Below are positions 1 to 5,900 of a stretch of 7,841 nucleotides of DNA, in pieces (position 1 is the stretch's first letter; every line of letters begins with the position of its first letter). The notes beneath the pieces were generated by a model, which was not told where the DNA came from, searched no databases, and was given only the letters and a program-made list of their open reading frames with translations. The stretch is taken from contig PBUF01000094.1 of assembly GCA_002727775.1 (NCBI GenBank), positions 18,901 to 26,741 of the forward strand, given 5' to 3'. The translations under genes were made by a program, and so were the position numbers. This stretch comes from Gammaproteobacteria bacterium. Lineage in GTDB: Bacteria > Pseudomonadota > Gammaproteobacteria > Pseudomonadales > Azotimanducaceae.

Positions 1-1127
1 TGCCTATCCGGCATTTCCAGATCAACGGTAAAGGAAACAGGTATGGACTGGGGCAGGAAACAGATCGCGTCATCACACGCCTGGTAGTCAAGCGTTCCGG
101 TCAGTGTCAACGCATCCATTGTGGACATGACTTCTTCTGCTCTTGCATCACCGTTCATTACAACTTCTTGAAGGATTGTGAATTTCTCTTGATAAACTGG
201 CACATGCTCATCAAGCGGCTCAAAGTAATAAATTTCAGACTCTGGATAGGACACCGGCTCGATGCGCGCGATTTCAGGTTGATCAAGGTTAAAACCAATT
301 ACGCGATATCCCTTCTCTTCTGCACCCGGCGCATATACGTGCATGTTAGGTCCAGGTGTTACATCTAATGCCAGGGAAAATCGTGTACCAACTGTAACTG
401 ACGTGTTTGATGGATAGGCGGTAAACTTTAAGTGCGCCGTTTCTCCCTGCACGGCTGCTATTGGAGACAGCCCCATTCCTAATTTCAACATTACATTAGT
501 TGTGGTGTTACGCTCCCTGTAGAACTCCTCAAAGAAGCGAGAGGTCACTTTGCCATCGCTATCAACCATAAAGGTCCCTGGATAAGGAGTGCCTACTATC
601 ATTTCTCTTGCACCAAATGCTGACACATACTTTGCAACATCTGCCTGAACCTCTGGGTCATCAGCATTTTCACCCAAGCCCTCAGCGGCGACCGTGTTTA
701 AAATGCCGAACTCGGTAATAACGCTGGAATCATCATCCGCGAGCAAAGGAAAAGTAATGCCCCTCCTTTGAGCAAAGTCAGAGAGGACTTCGACTGAATC
801 GTAACTGATGGCTGCAACGCCCAAGCCCTGTTCCTTGAGGGTTTCTAACTGGTCCTGCAGCTCCACGAGCTGCGCTTTGCAGTAGGGTCACCAATCTGCC
901 GATCGATGGAATAGGATCATGGCCCCATTTGGGCCCATAATGGATTCAAGATTTTGTAACTCACCAAACTGGTCAGAGAGCTGAAAATCTGGCACCTGCT
1001 CGCCAATCTGCGGACCGAGATTTGAAACTACAACCTGCTCCCGTTCCGCTGCCGGCATCATGGTCGAGGAGGAAAACCCAGCTACCGCCGCGAGAATTAG
1101 CAAAACTTTGTGATTAAATTTGCGCAT
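1..1127 (-). CDS. Probable redoxin (AhpC/TSA-like) selenoprotein with DsbD-alpha-like C-terminal domain, in-frame UGA = Sec; 3' end outside window
   Basis: The gene starts at ATG 1127 (AGGA 7 nt upstream) with a signal peptide at residues 1 to about 27. The redoxin fold begins near residue 41 (IGEQVPDFQLSDQFG), followed by strand GAMILFHRSADW. The next codon is TGA (residue 80), then P-Y-C-K. Related proteins, as I recall them, have DWCPYC here, so the TGA replaces the first, attacking Cys of CxxC. I translated the frame past the TGA by hand: 295 further sense codons, no other stop, with normal redoxin features (VAAISYDS, FPLLADDDS, cis-Pro motif GTPYPGTF near residues 179-186). Residues from about 220 on resemble the DsbD N-terminal (DsbC-corrector) domain, with a Cys pair CDDAIC at 351-356. 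It is probably a periplasmic peroxiredoxin- or thioredoxin-like enzyme using Sec. The alternative is a nonsense mutation or sequencing error. It is divergent from the gene at 1257. Sec machinery is not in the window. Confidence 0.85.
857..873 (-). promoter_or_regulatory. Candidate bacterial SECIS hairpin
   Basis: On the minus-strand transcript the bases GCAGCUC-GUG-GAGCUGC form a perfect 7-bp stem with a 3-nt loop. The stem begins 14 nt after the UGA, and the loop lies 21 nt after it. Bacterial SECIS elements lie inside the coding region just downstream of UGA, with the apical loop roughly 16-37 nt away and a G among the first loop bases. This hairpin meets those criteria (loop GUG, or CGUGG if the closing pair opens). 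SelB binding is inferred. Confidence 0.7.
888..890 (-). other. In-frame UGA, predicted selenocysteine codon (U80)
   Basis: The codon lies between Trp79 and Pro81-Tyr82-Cys83, forming a UxxC motif where redoxins have CxxC. It is the only stop codon in this frame between position 1127 and the window edge. Cys/Sec exchange at a redox-active cysteine is the classic signature of a selenoprotein. Ordinary termination here would leave a 79-residue fragment lacking the active site. Confidence 0.85.
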
Positions 1128-1256
1128 AATTTAATCCTACCATGTTATTGTGAGATTTCCATAGATATTCACCACATCATTGGAGGGAGCACAGCTTAGT
1201 GCATACCCGATTCATATGGTACGCTTATGTGAGCTGTCTATTGGCGGAGAATAACA

Positions 1257-2210
1257 ATGAAAACAAATCGAGTTAGCAATGTCTTTTTTATTTCAGCCTT
1301 TATCTGGTCCGGGTCACTAGTTGCTCAAAGCGATAGCTCTTACGCGAAGCGCACGCCCTGGGGAGATCCGGATATTTCCGGGATGTGGTCGTATGCAAGT
1401 TTAACTCCTTTACAAAGACCTGAGCGCCTTGGGGAGAAAGAATTCTACACTCCCGAGGAGGCGGCGCAAATATTTGCCAACACCCAACAGGATGCTCCCG
1501 ACAGACCGGGCGATGTAGGTAGCTATAACTACCAGTGGTTTGACCGAGGTGAGGTTTCAGCAGACTTCAGAACCTCACTCATTGTTGATCCGCCAAATGG
1601 ACGCCTACCGGTTACCGAAGCGACCATAGCCAGCCAGCGGGAAAGGGCCGAATACCTGCGTGATCATTCAGCCGACTCATGGCTAGACCGAACGAACTGG
1701 GACAGGTGCCTAACCTATCACGGTGTTCCTCCAGTTTCCTCTGGCTACAACAATTCCTATCACATAGTTCAGAATAAGGATTTTGTGGCGATACATGTCG
1801 AAATGATCCACGATGTCAGGATTATCCCGATCGATGATCGTCCACAATTGCATGACAACATACGGCAGTGGAATGGCGACAGCCGCGGCTACTGGGATGG
1901 CGACACACTGGTAGTTAGAACAGCTAATTTCAGTGATAAAACTCGTCACCGCTTTCCATCTTCCCGCAACACAGTCGCTGTTGAGAGATTCAGGCGAGTC
2001 GATGAGGACATGATCGACTACTCATTCACCATTGAAGACCCGACCGTTTACACGCAGCCCTGGACAGCAATCCGGCCGATGCCACGTTTACCAGACTATA
2101 AACAGTATGAGTATGCCTGCCACGAGGGCAACTATGCCATGACTTACATTCTCCGTGGAGCTAGGGCCGAAGAAGCGCGAGCATTGGAGCAGAATACTTC
2201 CGAAAACTAA
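1257..2210 (+). CDS. Exported protein of a widespread uncharacterised family
   Basis: This 317-aa protein has a signal peptide (hydrophobic segment about 8-22, likely cleavage after LVA near residue 23). The start is supported by GGAG about 9 nt upstream of ATG. Family-like motifs in order: WGDPDISGMW (35-44), TPLQRPERLGEKEFYTPEEAA (50-70), a lone Cys in WDRCL (151), GYNNSYHIVQ (163-172), EMIHDVRIIP (182-191), GDTLVVRTANFSDKT (215-229) and YEYACHEGNY (284-293) followed by ILRGARAEE. I recognise this pattern from many hypothetical proteins of acidobacteria and environmental proteobacteria, but know no assigned function and see no catalytic motif. Length is about normal for the family as I recall it. 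It heads the plus-strand run, 34 nt before the next gene, and is divergent from the selenoprotein gene across a 129-bp gap in which I found no convincing promoter. Confidence 0.9.
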   Translation: MKTNRVSNVFFISAFIWSGSLVAQSDSSYAKRTPWGDPDISGMWSYASLTPLQRPERLGEKEFYTPEEAAQIFANTQQDAPDRPGDVGSYNYQWFDRGEVSADFRTSLIVDPPNGRLPVTEATIASQRERAEYLRDHSADSWLDRTNWDRCLTYHGVPPVSSGYNNSYHIVQNKDFVAIHVEMIHDVRIIPIDDRPQLHDNIRQWNGDSRGYWDGDTLVVRTANFSDKTRHRFPSSRNTVAVERFRRVDEDMIDYSFTIEDPTVYTQPWTAIRPMPRLPDYKQYEYACHEGNYAMTYILRGARAEEARALEQNTSEN

Positions 2211-2244
2211 TATTGAATGCAAAACTTAGCTTGGGTATGAACAT

Positions 2245-2793
2245 ATGAAGAAGATAATCTTACAAATACTAGGGGTAATCATTCTGATACCAGCTGTGGG
2301 AATGGCAACGCTGCGGATTGAAAACAGAAACGCGGATGGCCCCTCTATATTATTTCCGGGTGGCGAGATGACGTCCGGGCGACTGCATACAGGCCCAGAG
2401 CCCGACTGGAGCTTCACCGACGAAATCCAGCTAGTCGAACTTCAGCTCAATGACCCAATGGCGTCCCGACTTATCTATGTCCTTGAAGCTGAGGGACGGC
2501 TGTTCATCATTTCAGGTTACATGACCACTATGCTAGGTAAGCTCTGGAAAGAGTGGGCGTTTGAGGCGGACAGGGGCAACAATCAGGGAGTGTTGAGAGT
2601 AGACGGCGTGCGGTATCCCAGAACCCTGGTTCGAATAGAGGAAGGGGACATACTTGACGGGGTCGCTGCAAAGCTTATCACCAAATATGGAGGAGCACCG
2701 AGCGCCAGTGCTCAGGCAATCGCAGCTACCCGAGCCGGAATCGAGTCTGGGAACTCCTGGGTTTTTGAACTTATTCCCAGAGACCTAAACTAG
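2245..2793 (+). CDS. Membrane-anchored hypothetical protein, 182 aa
   Basis: The N-terminus (K2, K3, then a hydrophobic stretch about 4-22) is a signal anchor or uncleaved signal peptide, placing the rest in the periplasm. The soluble part has LVELQLNDPMASRLIYVLEA, a strand-rich segment RLFIISGYM (85-93), WKEWAFEAD (101-109) and GVLRVDGVRYPRTLVRIEEGD (115-135). The last block, W followed by a charged loop and VLRVDGxxYxR, faintly resembles flavin or F420 split-barrel oxidoreductases. That is only a shape impression and I assign no function. The C-terminus ends with SWVFELIPRD. The Shine-Dalgarno is weak (TTGGGT region). A tiny ATG frame at 2236 stops after three codons, so ATG 2245 is the reasonable start. 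The stop codon TAG overlaps the AGGA ribosome site of the following microprotein gene, which suggests translational coupling. Confidence 0.8.
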   Translation: MKKIILQILGVIILIPAVGMATLRIENRNADGPSILFPGGEMTSGRLHTGPEPDWSFTDEIQLVELQLNDPMASRLIYVLEAEGRLFIISGYMTTMLGKLWKEWAFEADRGNNQGVLRVDGVRYPRTLVRIEEGDILDGVAAKLITKYGGAPSASAQAIAATRAGIESGNSWVFELIPRDLN

Positions 2794-2803
2794 GAAGTTC
2801 GGG

Positions 2804-2953
2804 ATGAAAACTAAAAATTATTTAATGCTCTGCGCCGCCGTGGCAATCGCTACTTCCATGAGCATCCTTTTTGTACCGGGTCTCTCAGACTCAGTTGAAA
2901 CTAGCATGCTCTCCTGGTTAGGAAATAATGCCAGGGCCGAGAGACCCTACTGA
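2804..2953 (+). CDS. Microprotein A, 49 aa, paralogue of the next gene
   Basis: A short ORF starts at ATG 2804, 8 nt after an AGGA (2792-2795) embedded in the preceding stop codon. The product has a basic N-terminus (KTK), a hydrophobic helix at about 6-25, then VPGLSDSVETSMLSWLGNNARA and a four-residue tail, ERPY. Aligned without gaps with the 45-aa product at 3018, I count 21 identical residues of 45, including YL-LC, LF-PGL-D--ET-ML and a shared NARA ending. Codons for conserved residues differ mainly at third positions (for example CCG-GGT-CTC against CCT-GGG-CTA), which argues that both are translated and selected as proteins. It is probably a single-pass membrane or secreted peptide. 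Function is unknown. Confidence 0.7.
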   Translation: MKTKNYLMLCAAVAIATSMSILFVPGLSDSVETSMLSWLGNNARAERPY

Positions 2954-3017
2954 GGCGAGTTATTACCGAATTAAAAATGCCAGATCGGCACGCATAACCA
3001 CTGCAGGAAACATAAGA

Positions 3018-3155
3018 ATGGACAACATAAAATACTTAAAACTTTGTGGGATACTCTCTGCTGTTATAGTCGCGAGTTTACTTTTTATACCTGGGCTAGC
3101 AGACGCCATTGAGACTGCCATGCTTGGTTTTCTGATGGTCAACGCAAGAGCTTAG
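3018..3155 (+). CDS. Microprotein B, 45 aa, paralogue of the preceding gene
   Basis: A longer ATG start exists at 2928, but that version overlaps the end of microprotein A. The alignment with A begins exactly at the Met encoded at 3018 (MDNIKYLKLC), which has AGGA about 10 nt upstream, so I choose 3018. The product has a hydrophobic helix at about 11-25, then IPGLADAIETAMLGFLMVNARA. Like A it is expected to be a single-pass membrane or exported peptide. A small-residue pattern (LADA) after the hydrophobic core could be a signal-peptidase site, leaving a very short mature peptide; this is speculative. The stop TAG (3153-3155) overlaps the AGGA of the cupin gene, as at the junction before microprotein A. 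Function is unknown. Confidence 0.7.
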   Translation: MDNIKYLKLCGILSAVIVASLLFIPGLADAIETAMLGFLMVNARA

Positions 3156-3163
3156 GAATAAAA

Positions 3164-3667
3164 ATGAAAAATACAAATGTAATCGCGTTGGCGGCTCTTA
3201 TTGTCTGCATCAACTCATACGCTCAACAATCTGGCGCACCTCCCGCTATCTTTAAACCGGGCTCAGAGATCCTTGCCGAGCTTGATGAAGCAGCACGAAA
3301 TTCCACCTCTGCGGCCGGCGTATCGGTAACTATTTCACCCGGAATTTCAGTTCGGCGAAGAATGAGTGGCGTGCCTCAGTATTCTGTAGTGCACCCTCAC
3401 AGCGTAGAGATTTATAGGATTCTTGAGGGCAGCGGAACCTTGGTAACTGGTGGCCTGCTCATACCACCCCTCGCGGAACAGACCAGTGATGACTTAATGA
3501 GAACCCTTCACGGAATCGAGGGCGGGCTTGCAAGAAGGGTCAAAGAGGGGGACATTCTCGTGTTGCAGCCTGGAACTCCACATTGGTTTAGTAGTATTGA
3601 TGGGGATTCCATAACGTATATGGAGTCTCGTGTAAGGGTAACAACAGCGCCTATAAGGTATCAGTAG
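3164..3667 (+). CDS. Exported cupin-domain protein
   Basis: The 167-aa product has a signal peptide (about 1-20, cleavage near SYA-QQ), so it acts in the periplasm or outside the cell. The single cupin domain spans about 70-157. Motif 1 is HPHSVEIYRILEGSG (77-91), offering H77, H79 and probably E82 as metal ligands. The spacing from the second His to Glu is one residue shorter than the usual HxHx3-4E. Motif 2 is GDILVLQPGTPHWF (129-142), with H140 as the fourth ligand. About 35 residues (95-128, including LAEQTSDDLMRTLHG) separate the motifs, longer than in minimal cupins. Metal binding is likely, but enzyme versus sensor cannot be decided. The gene lies 8 nt after microprotein B, last in the plus-strand run, convergent with the PQQ dehydrogenase gene. 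Confidence 0.85.
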   Translation: MKNTNVIALAALIVCINSYAQQSGAPPAIFKPGSEILAELDEAARNSTSAAGVSVTISPGISVRRRMSGVPQYSVVHPHSVEIYRILEGSGTLVTGGLLIPPLAEQTSDDLMRTLHGIEGGLARRVKEGDILVLQPGTPHWFSSIDGDSITYMESRVRVTTAPIRYQ

Positions 3668-3697
3668 CCTTACCTAGGTCAAACTTACCCTTTTTTT
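3634..3697 (+). terminator. Candidate compound-hairpin terminator after the cupin gene
   Basis: An 8-bp perfect outer stem pairs AAGGGTAA (3634-3641, inside the cupin gene) with TTACCCTT (3685-3692). Five further T residues follow to 3697. The 43-nt interior can fold into an inner stem, CCT/AGG plus AGGTA/TACCT (3650-3678, with a 3-nt bulge). The shape is unusual for an intrinsic terminator because the loop is long, but the uninterrupted T-run supports the call. Confidence 0.4.
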
Positions 3698-3716
3698 GAA
3701 TTTGATTGAAGATTCT

Positions 3717-5819
3717 TTAGCGTGACACAGTGAACACCCAAAGTGACGCGCCAGTGGGCGAATTTGTTATGCCGGTTGTCCTCTCCATACCATTAGCAAA
3801 GTAGCTTCCAGAATTAGTCGCAACCGCCACGTACTGCTGCCCATCTACCCGATAGGTAATTGGGTAAGACGTTGGTGCATTATCCAGCCGTTGTTGCCAC
3901 AAGACTTCACCATTTTCCTGGTCGACCACCTGGAACATCCTGTCTATGGTCCCTCGAAACAAAAGCCCAGAATCAGTAGTGAGATGACCACTCGCGGGCG
4001 GCGCGAACTGACGAGTTGTCCACTCGACTTCGCGCGTCTCCAAATTTACCGCCTTCACCAGACCCCATTTACCCTCATCCTCAATGTTTGGATATTTCTG
4101 CCATCGTCTGCCGGTAAGATTATTAATACAGGTATCCTGCATCGGCACATAGAGGATTCCTGTATGGGGATTATAGGACGTGGTCTGCATATTACGCGCA
4201 CCGAGCGCGTCAGGACAGACACCATTCTTGGCAAGACCAGGCGTGTCCTCACCCGGTTTCAGTACGGCTTCTGGAAACATGGTCTTATCCCCCGTCCTGG
4301 GATCAATCTCGCTGAACACGTTCTGCATATCAAGATCAATTGAGAACAGATACTCGCCTGTTACCGCGTCCATTGCCTCGAAGATCGCTGCCTTTCCTCC
4401 AGTAACAACAGCCCTTCGCATCTCGCCATTGACTGGAAGCTCCATAATCTGACGCTCAAACGCCCAGTCCAGATCCAGAAGATCATTTCTTACATGCTGA
4501 AAATGCCATACCAGCTCTCCTGTATCAGCATCAAGAGCTATAGTCGAATTGGTATACAGCGCATCGGAAGTGGTACCTGGCACGTTTCTGAATTCCCTCA
4601 TGGTCACCGTGTCATATGTCGGTGCGGGCCCGAAGTAAACCAGATTGGTTTCGGGGTCATAGCTGCCAGGCGTCCAGACTGATCCGCCGGTTCTCTCCTC
4701 CAGACTGAGTCCGTTCCAGCTGTTACCAAAGGCCTCGTCTGGACGTGCGATCGTATAAAAACGCCAGGCCTCCTCATGAGTTTTTAGATCGATGGCCACA
4801 ATAAAGTTACCGCCCTCAACGGCCATCTGTCCGACAAGGCCAAAAATTGCCTTATCGTTTACAACCATCGGAGCGGACTTAAACCGGTGATCAGTCTCAC
4901 CGTGTGTCTCAATCTGGTGTTCCCATGCCAGCCTGCCAGTCTTTGCCTCTATGGCAATTAATTTGAGATCGGAGGTGCCAACAATAATTTTGTCTTCCCA
5001 TATTGCAACACCCTTTTTCGACTCAGACGGCTTGTCACCATCAATCTCATGCTGATAGGCCCAAAGCAGGTCTCCAGTCGTCGCATCAATTGCCTGAACG
5101 ACATCTCCGGAGCTTAGAGTGAACATGACACCGTCATGAACAATCGGGGTCATCATATTGGCGCCCGGTGGCAAAGACCAGGTCCATGCAAGCCTAAAGT
5201 CATCTACGTTTTCTTTGCTAATCTCGGACAAAGGGCTGTGGCCGAGGTTTGAATGCGTGCGTCTCCAGACAAGCCAGTCGCCAACTGGCGGATTAAGGAG
5301 CATATCGTTGGTTACAGGAGTAAGATCATCAAGCCGACTGTTTGGCATTAACGGACCGTTGGTGGCATAGCTTGGCAGCCTGGGAGTAAAACGTGAGTCC
5401 ACAAGTTCCTGCGCCGGTATTACATAACTGGCCAGAAAATCAAGATCGGCTGACAACGATTCCGTGCTCGCCTCAACCCCATTCCTTCTGAAGAGATAGG
5501 CAAGCACGTTCGCCGTCTCCTCCTGAGACAGACCAGCTTCATTCGGTGGCATGCGCTGGACGTTGCGCGCAAGATAATCAGCAGAGCGGTCGCCGAACCT
5601 TCGACTAAATAAATTCCCGCTAAGGCTAGGTGCAAGTTCAAAACCCTCTAGGTTGTAACCATGACAGGTCGCGCAGCGCTCCTCATACGTCAGTTGCCCG
5701 GCCGCTGCCTGCGACTCTGTGTAAGAAACGTTTTCCTGCGAATAAACAATACTGGTAACAAAAATACCCGCAGCGACACACAAATTACGTAATGCCACCA
5801 CAAAACTCTTACTTGTCAT
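3717..5819 (-). CDS. Exported PQQ-dependent dehydrogenase with N-terminal cytochrome c domain (quinohaemoprotein)
   Basis: The start is placed at ATG 5819 (700 aa), which has AAGGGAAG upstream and directly precedes a signal peptide (about 1-28, ending VYSQ). The in-frame ATG at 5864 would add 15 residues before the signal and has no obvious ribosome site. Haem motif CATCH (C49, C52, H53) with likely axial M90 (VQRMPPNE) defines a class I cytochrome c at about 35-115. The rest is an eight-bladed quinoprotein propeller with repeated blade signatures: DATTGDLLWAYQ, EAKTGRLAWEHQ, DADTGELVWHFQ, QENGEVLWQQ. NDLLDLDW (445-452) matches the active-site Asp region of PQQ dehydrogenases. C535 and C564 are a conserved-looking pair, and no vicinal Cys-Cys is seen. 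It should oxidise an alcohol, sugar or similar substrate in the periplasm and pass electrons through haem c. Unlike the classical haem-C-terminal quinohaemoprotein alcohol dehydrogenases, haem is at the N-terminus. Substrate is unknown. Confidence 0.93.
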   Translation of the reverse strand: MTSKSFVVALRNLCVAAGIFVTSIVYSQENVSYTESQAAAGQLTYEERCATCHGYNLEGFELAPSLSGNLFSRRFGDRSADYLARNVQRMPPNEAGLSQEETANVLAYLFRRNGVEASTESLSADLDFLASYVIPAQELVDSRFTPRLPSYATNGPLMPNSRLDDLTPVTNDMLLNPPVGDWLVWRRTHSNLGHSPLSEISKENVDDFRLAWTWSLPPGANMMTPIVHDGVMFTLSSGDVVQAIDATTGDLLWAYQHEIDGDKPSESKKGVAIWEDKIIVGTSDLKLIAIEAKTGRLAWEHQIETHGETDHRFKSAPMVVNDKAIFGLVGQMAVEGGNFIVAIDLKTHEEAWRFYTIARPDEAFGNSWNGLSLEERTGGSVWTPGSYDPETNLVYFGPAPTYDTVTMREFRNVPGTTSDALYTNSTIALDADTGELVWHFQHVRNDLLDLDWAFERQIMELPVNGEMRRAVVTGGKAAIFEAMDAVTGEYLFSIDLDMQNVFSEIDPRTGDKTMFPEAVLKPGEDTPGLAKNGVCPDALGARNMQTTSYNPHTGILYVPMQDTCINNLTGRRWQKYPNIEDEGKWGLVKAVNLETREVEWTTRQFAPPASGHLTTDSGLLFRGTIDRMFQVVDQENGEVLWQQRLDNAPTSYPITYRVDGQQYVAVATNSGSYFANGMERTTGITNSPTGASLWVFTVSR

Positions 5820-5834
5820 AATTCTTCCCTTGGT

Positions 5835-5864
5835 TTCATAGAAAGGGCAGACATTAACTATCAA
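5835..5864 (-). promoter_or_regulatory. Weak candidate promoter for the PQQ dehydrogenase gene
   Basis: On the minus strand TTGATA (5864-5859) and TATGAA (5840-5835) are separated by 18 nt, close to a sigma-70 pattern. They lie between the upstream terminator and the gene. The implied transcript start near 5828 would fall within the ribosome site, leaving almost no leader, which weakens the call. Confidence 0.22.
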
Positions 5865-5879
5865 TCTCTACCCTTATTT

Positions 5880-5900
5880 AAAAACCCTCGTCGCTGAGGG
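5880..5900 (-). terminator. Intrinsic terminator of the DUF1553-DUF1501 unit
   Basis: Immediately after the DUF1501 stop codon the minus strand reads CCCTC-AGCGAC-GAGGG followed by TTTTT. The 5-bp GC-rich stem can extend by G:U and A:U pairs into the stop codon. This is a textbook rho-independent signal. It separates the upstream pair from the PQQ dehydrogenase gene, at least partly. Confidence 0.75.

Noticed and set aside
888..1127. A complete 79-aa protein ending at the TGA
   Set aside because: The redoxin domain would stop just before its active site, and clear family similarity continues in the same frame. Recoding explains it better than a short gene or simple pseudogene.
1..1127. TGA read as tryptophan (alternative genetic code)
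   Set aside because: All other genes encode Trp with TGG and have no internal in-frame TGA over several kilobases, and microprotein A ends in TGA. The site also aligns with Cys, not Trp, in relatives as I recall them. I note that TGA is the stop for only one gene in this window.
1128..1256. Divergent promoters between the selenoprotein gene and the plus-strand run
   Set aside because: Promoters must lie near here, but no -35/-10 pair on either strand was good enough to report.
1710..1949. Minus-strand 79-aa ORF inside the 317-aa gene
   Set aside because: It lies entirely within a conserved family protein on the other strand; no motif or ribosome site supports it.
2928..3017. Upstream start for microprotein B (75-aa version)
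   Set aside because: It overlaps the end of microprotein A, has no fitting ribosome site, and the paralogue alignment begins exactly at Met 3018.
3891..4682. Plus-strand ORFs of 62-150 aa opposite the PQQ dehydrogenase, and similar ones opposite DUF1501 and DUF1553
   Set aside because: They are antisense shadows of well-supported genes, with no recognisable domains and no coherent ribosome sites.
5820..5864. ATG 5864 as start of the PQQ dehydrogenase
   Set aside because: It would place 15 residues before a normal signal peptide and lacks a ribosome site; ATG 5819 has one.
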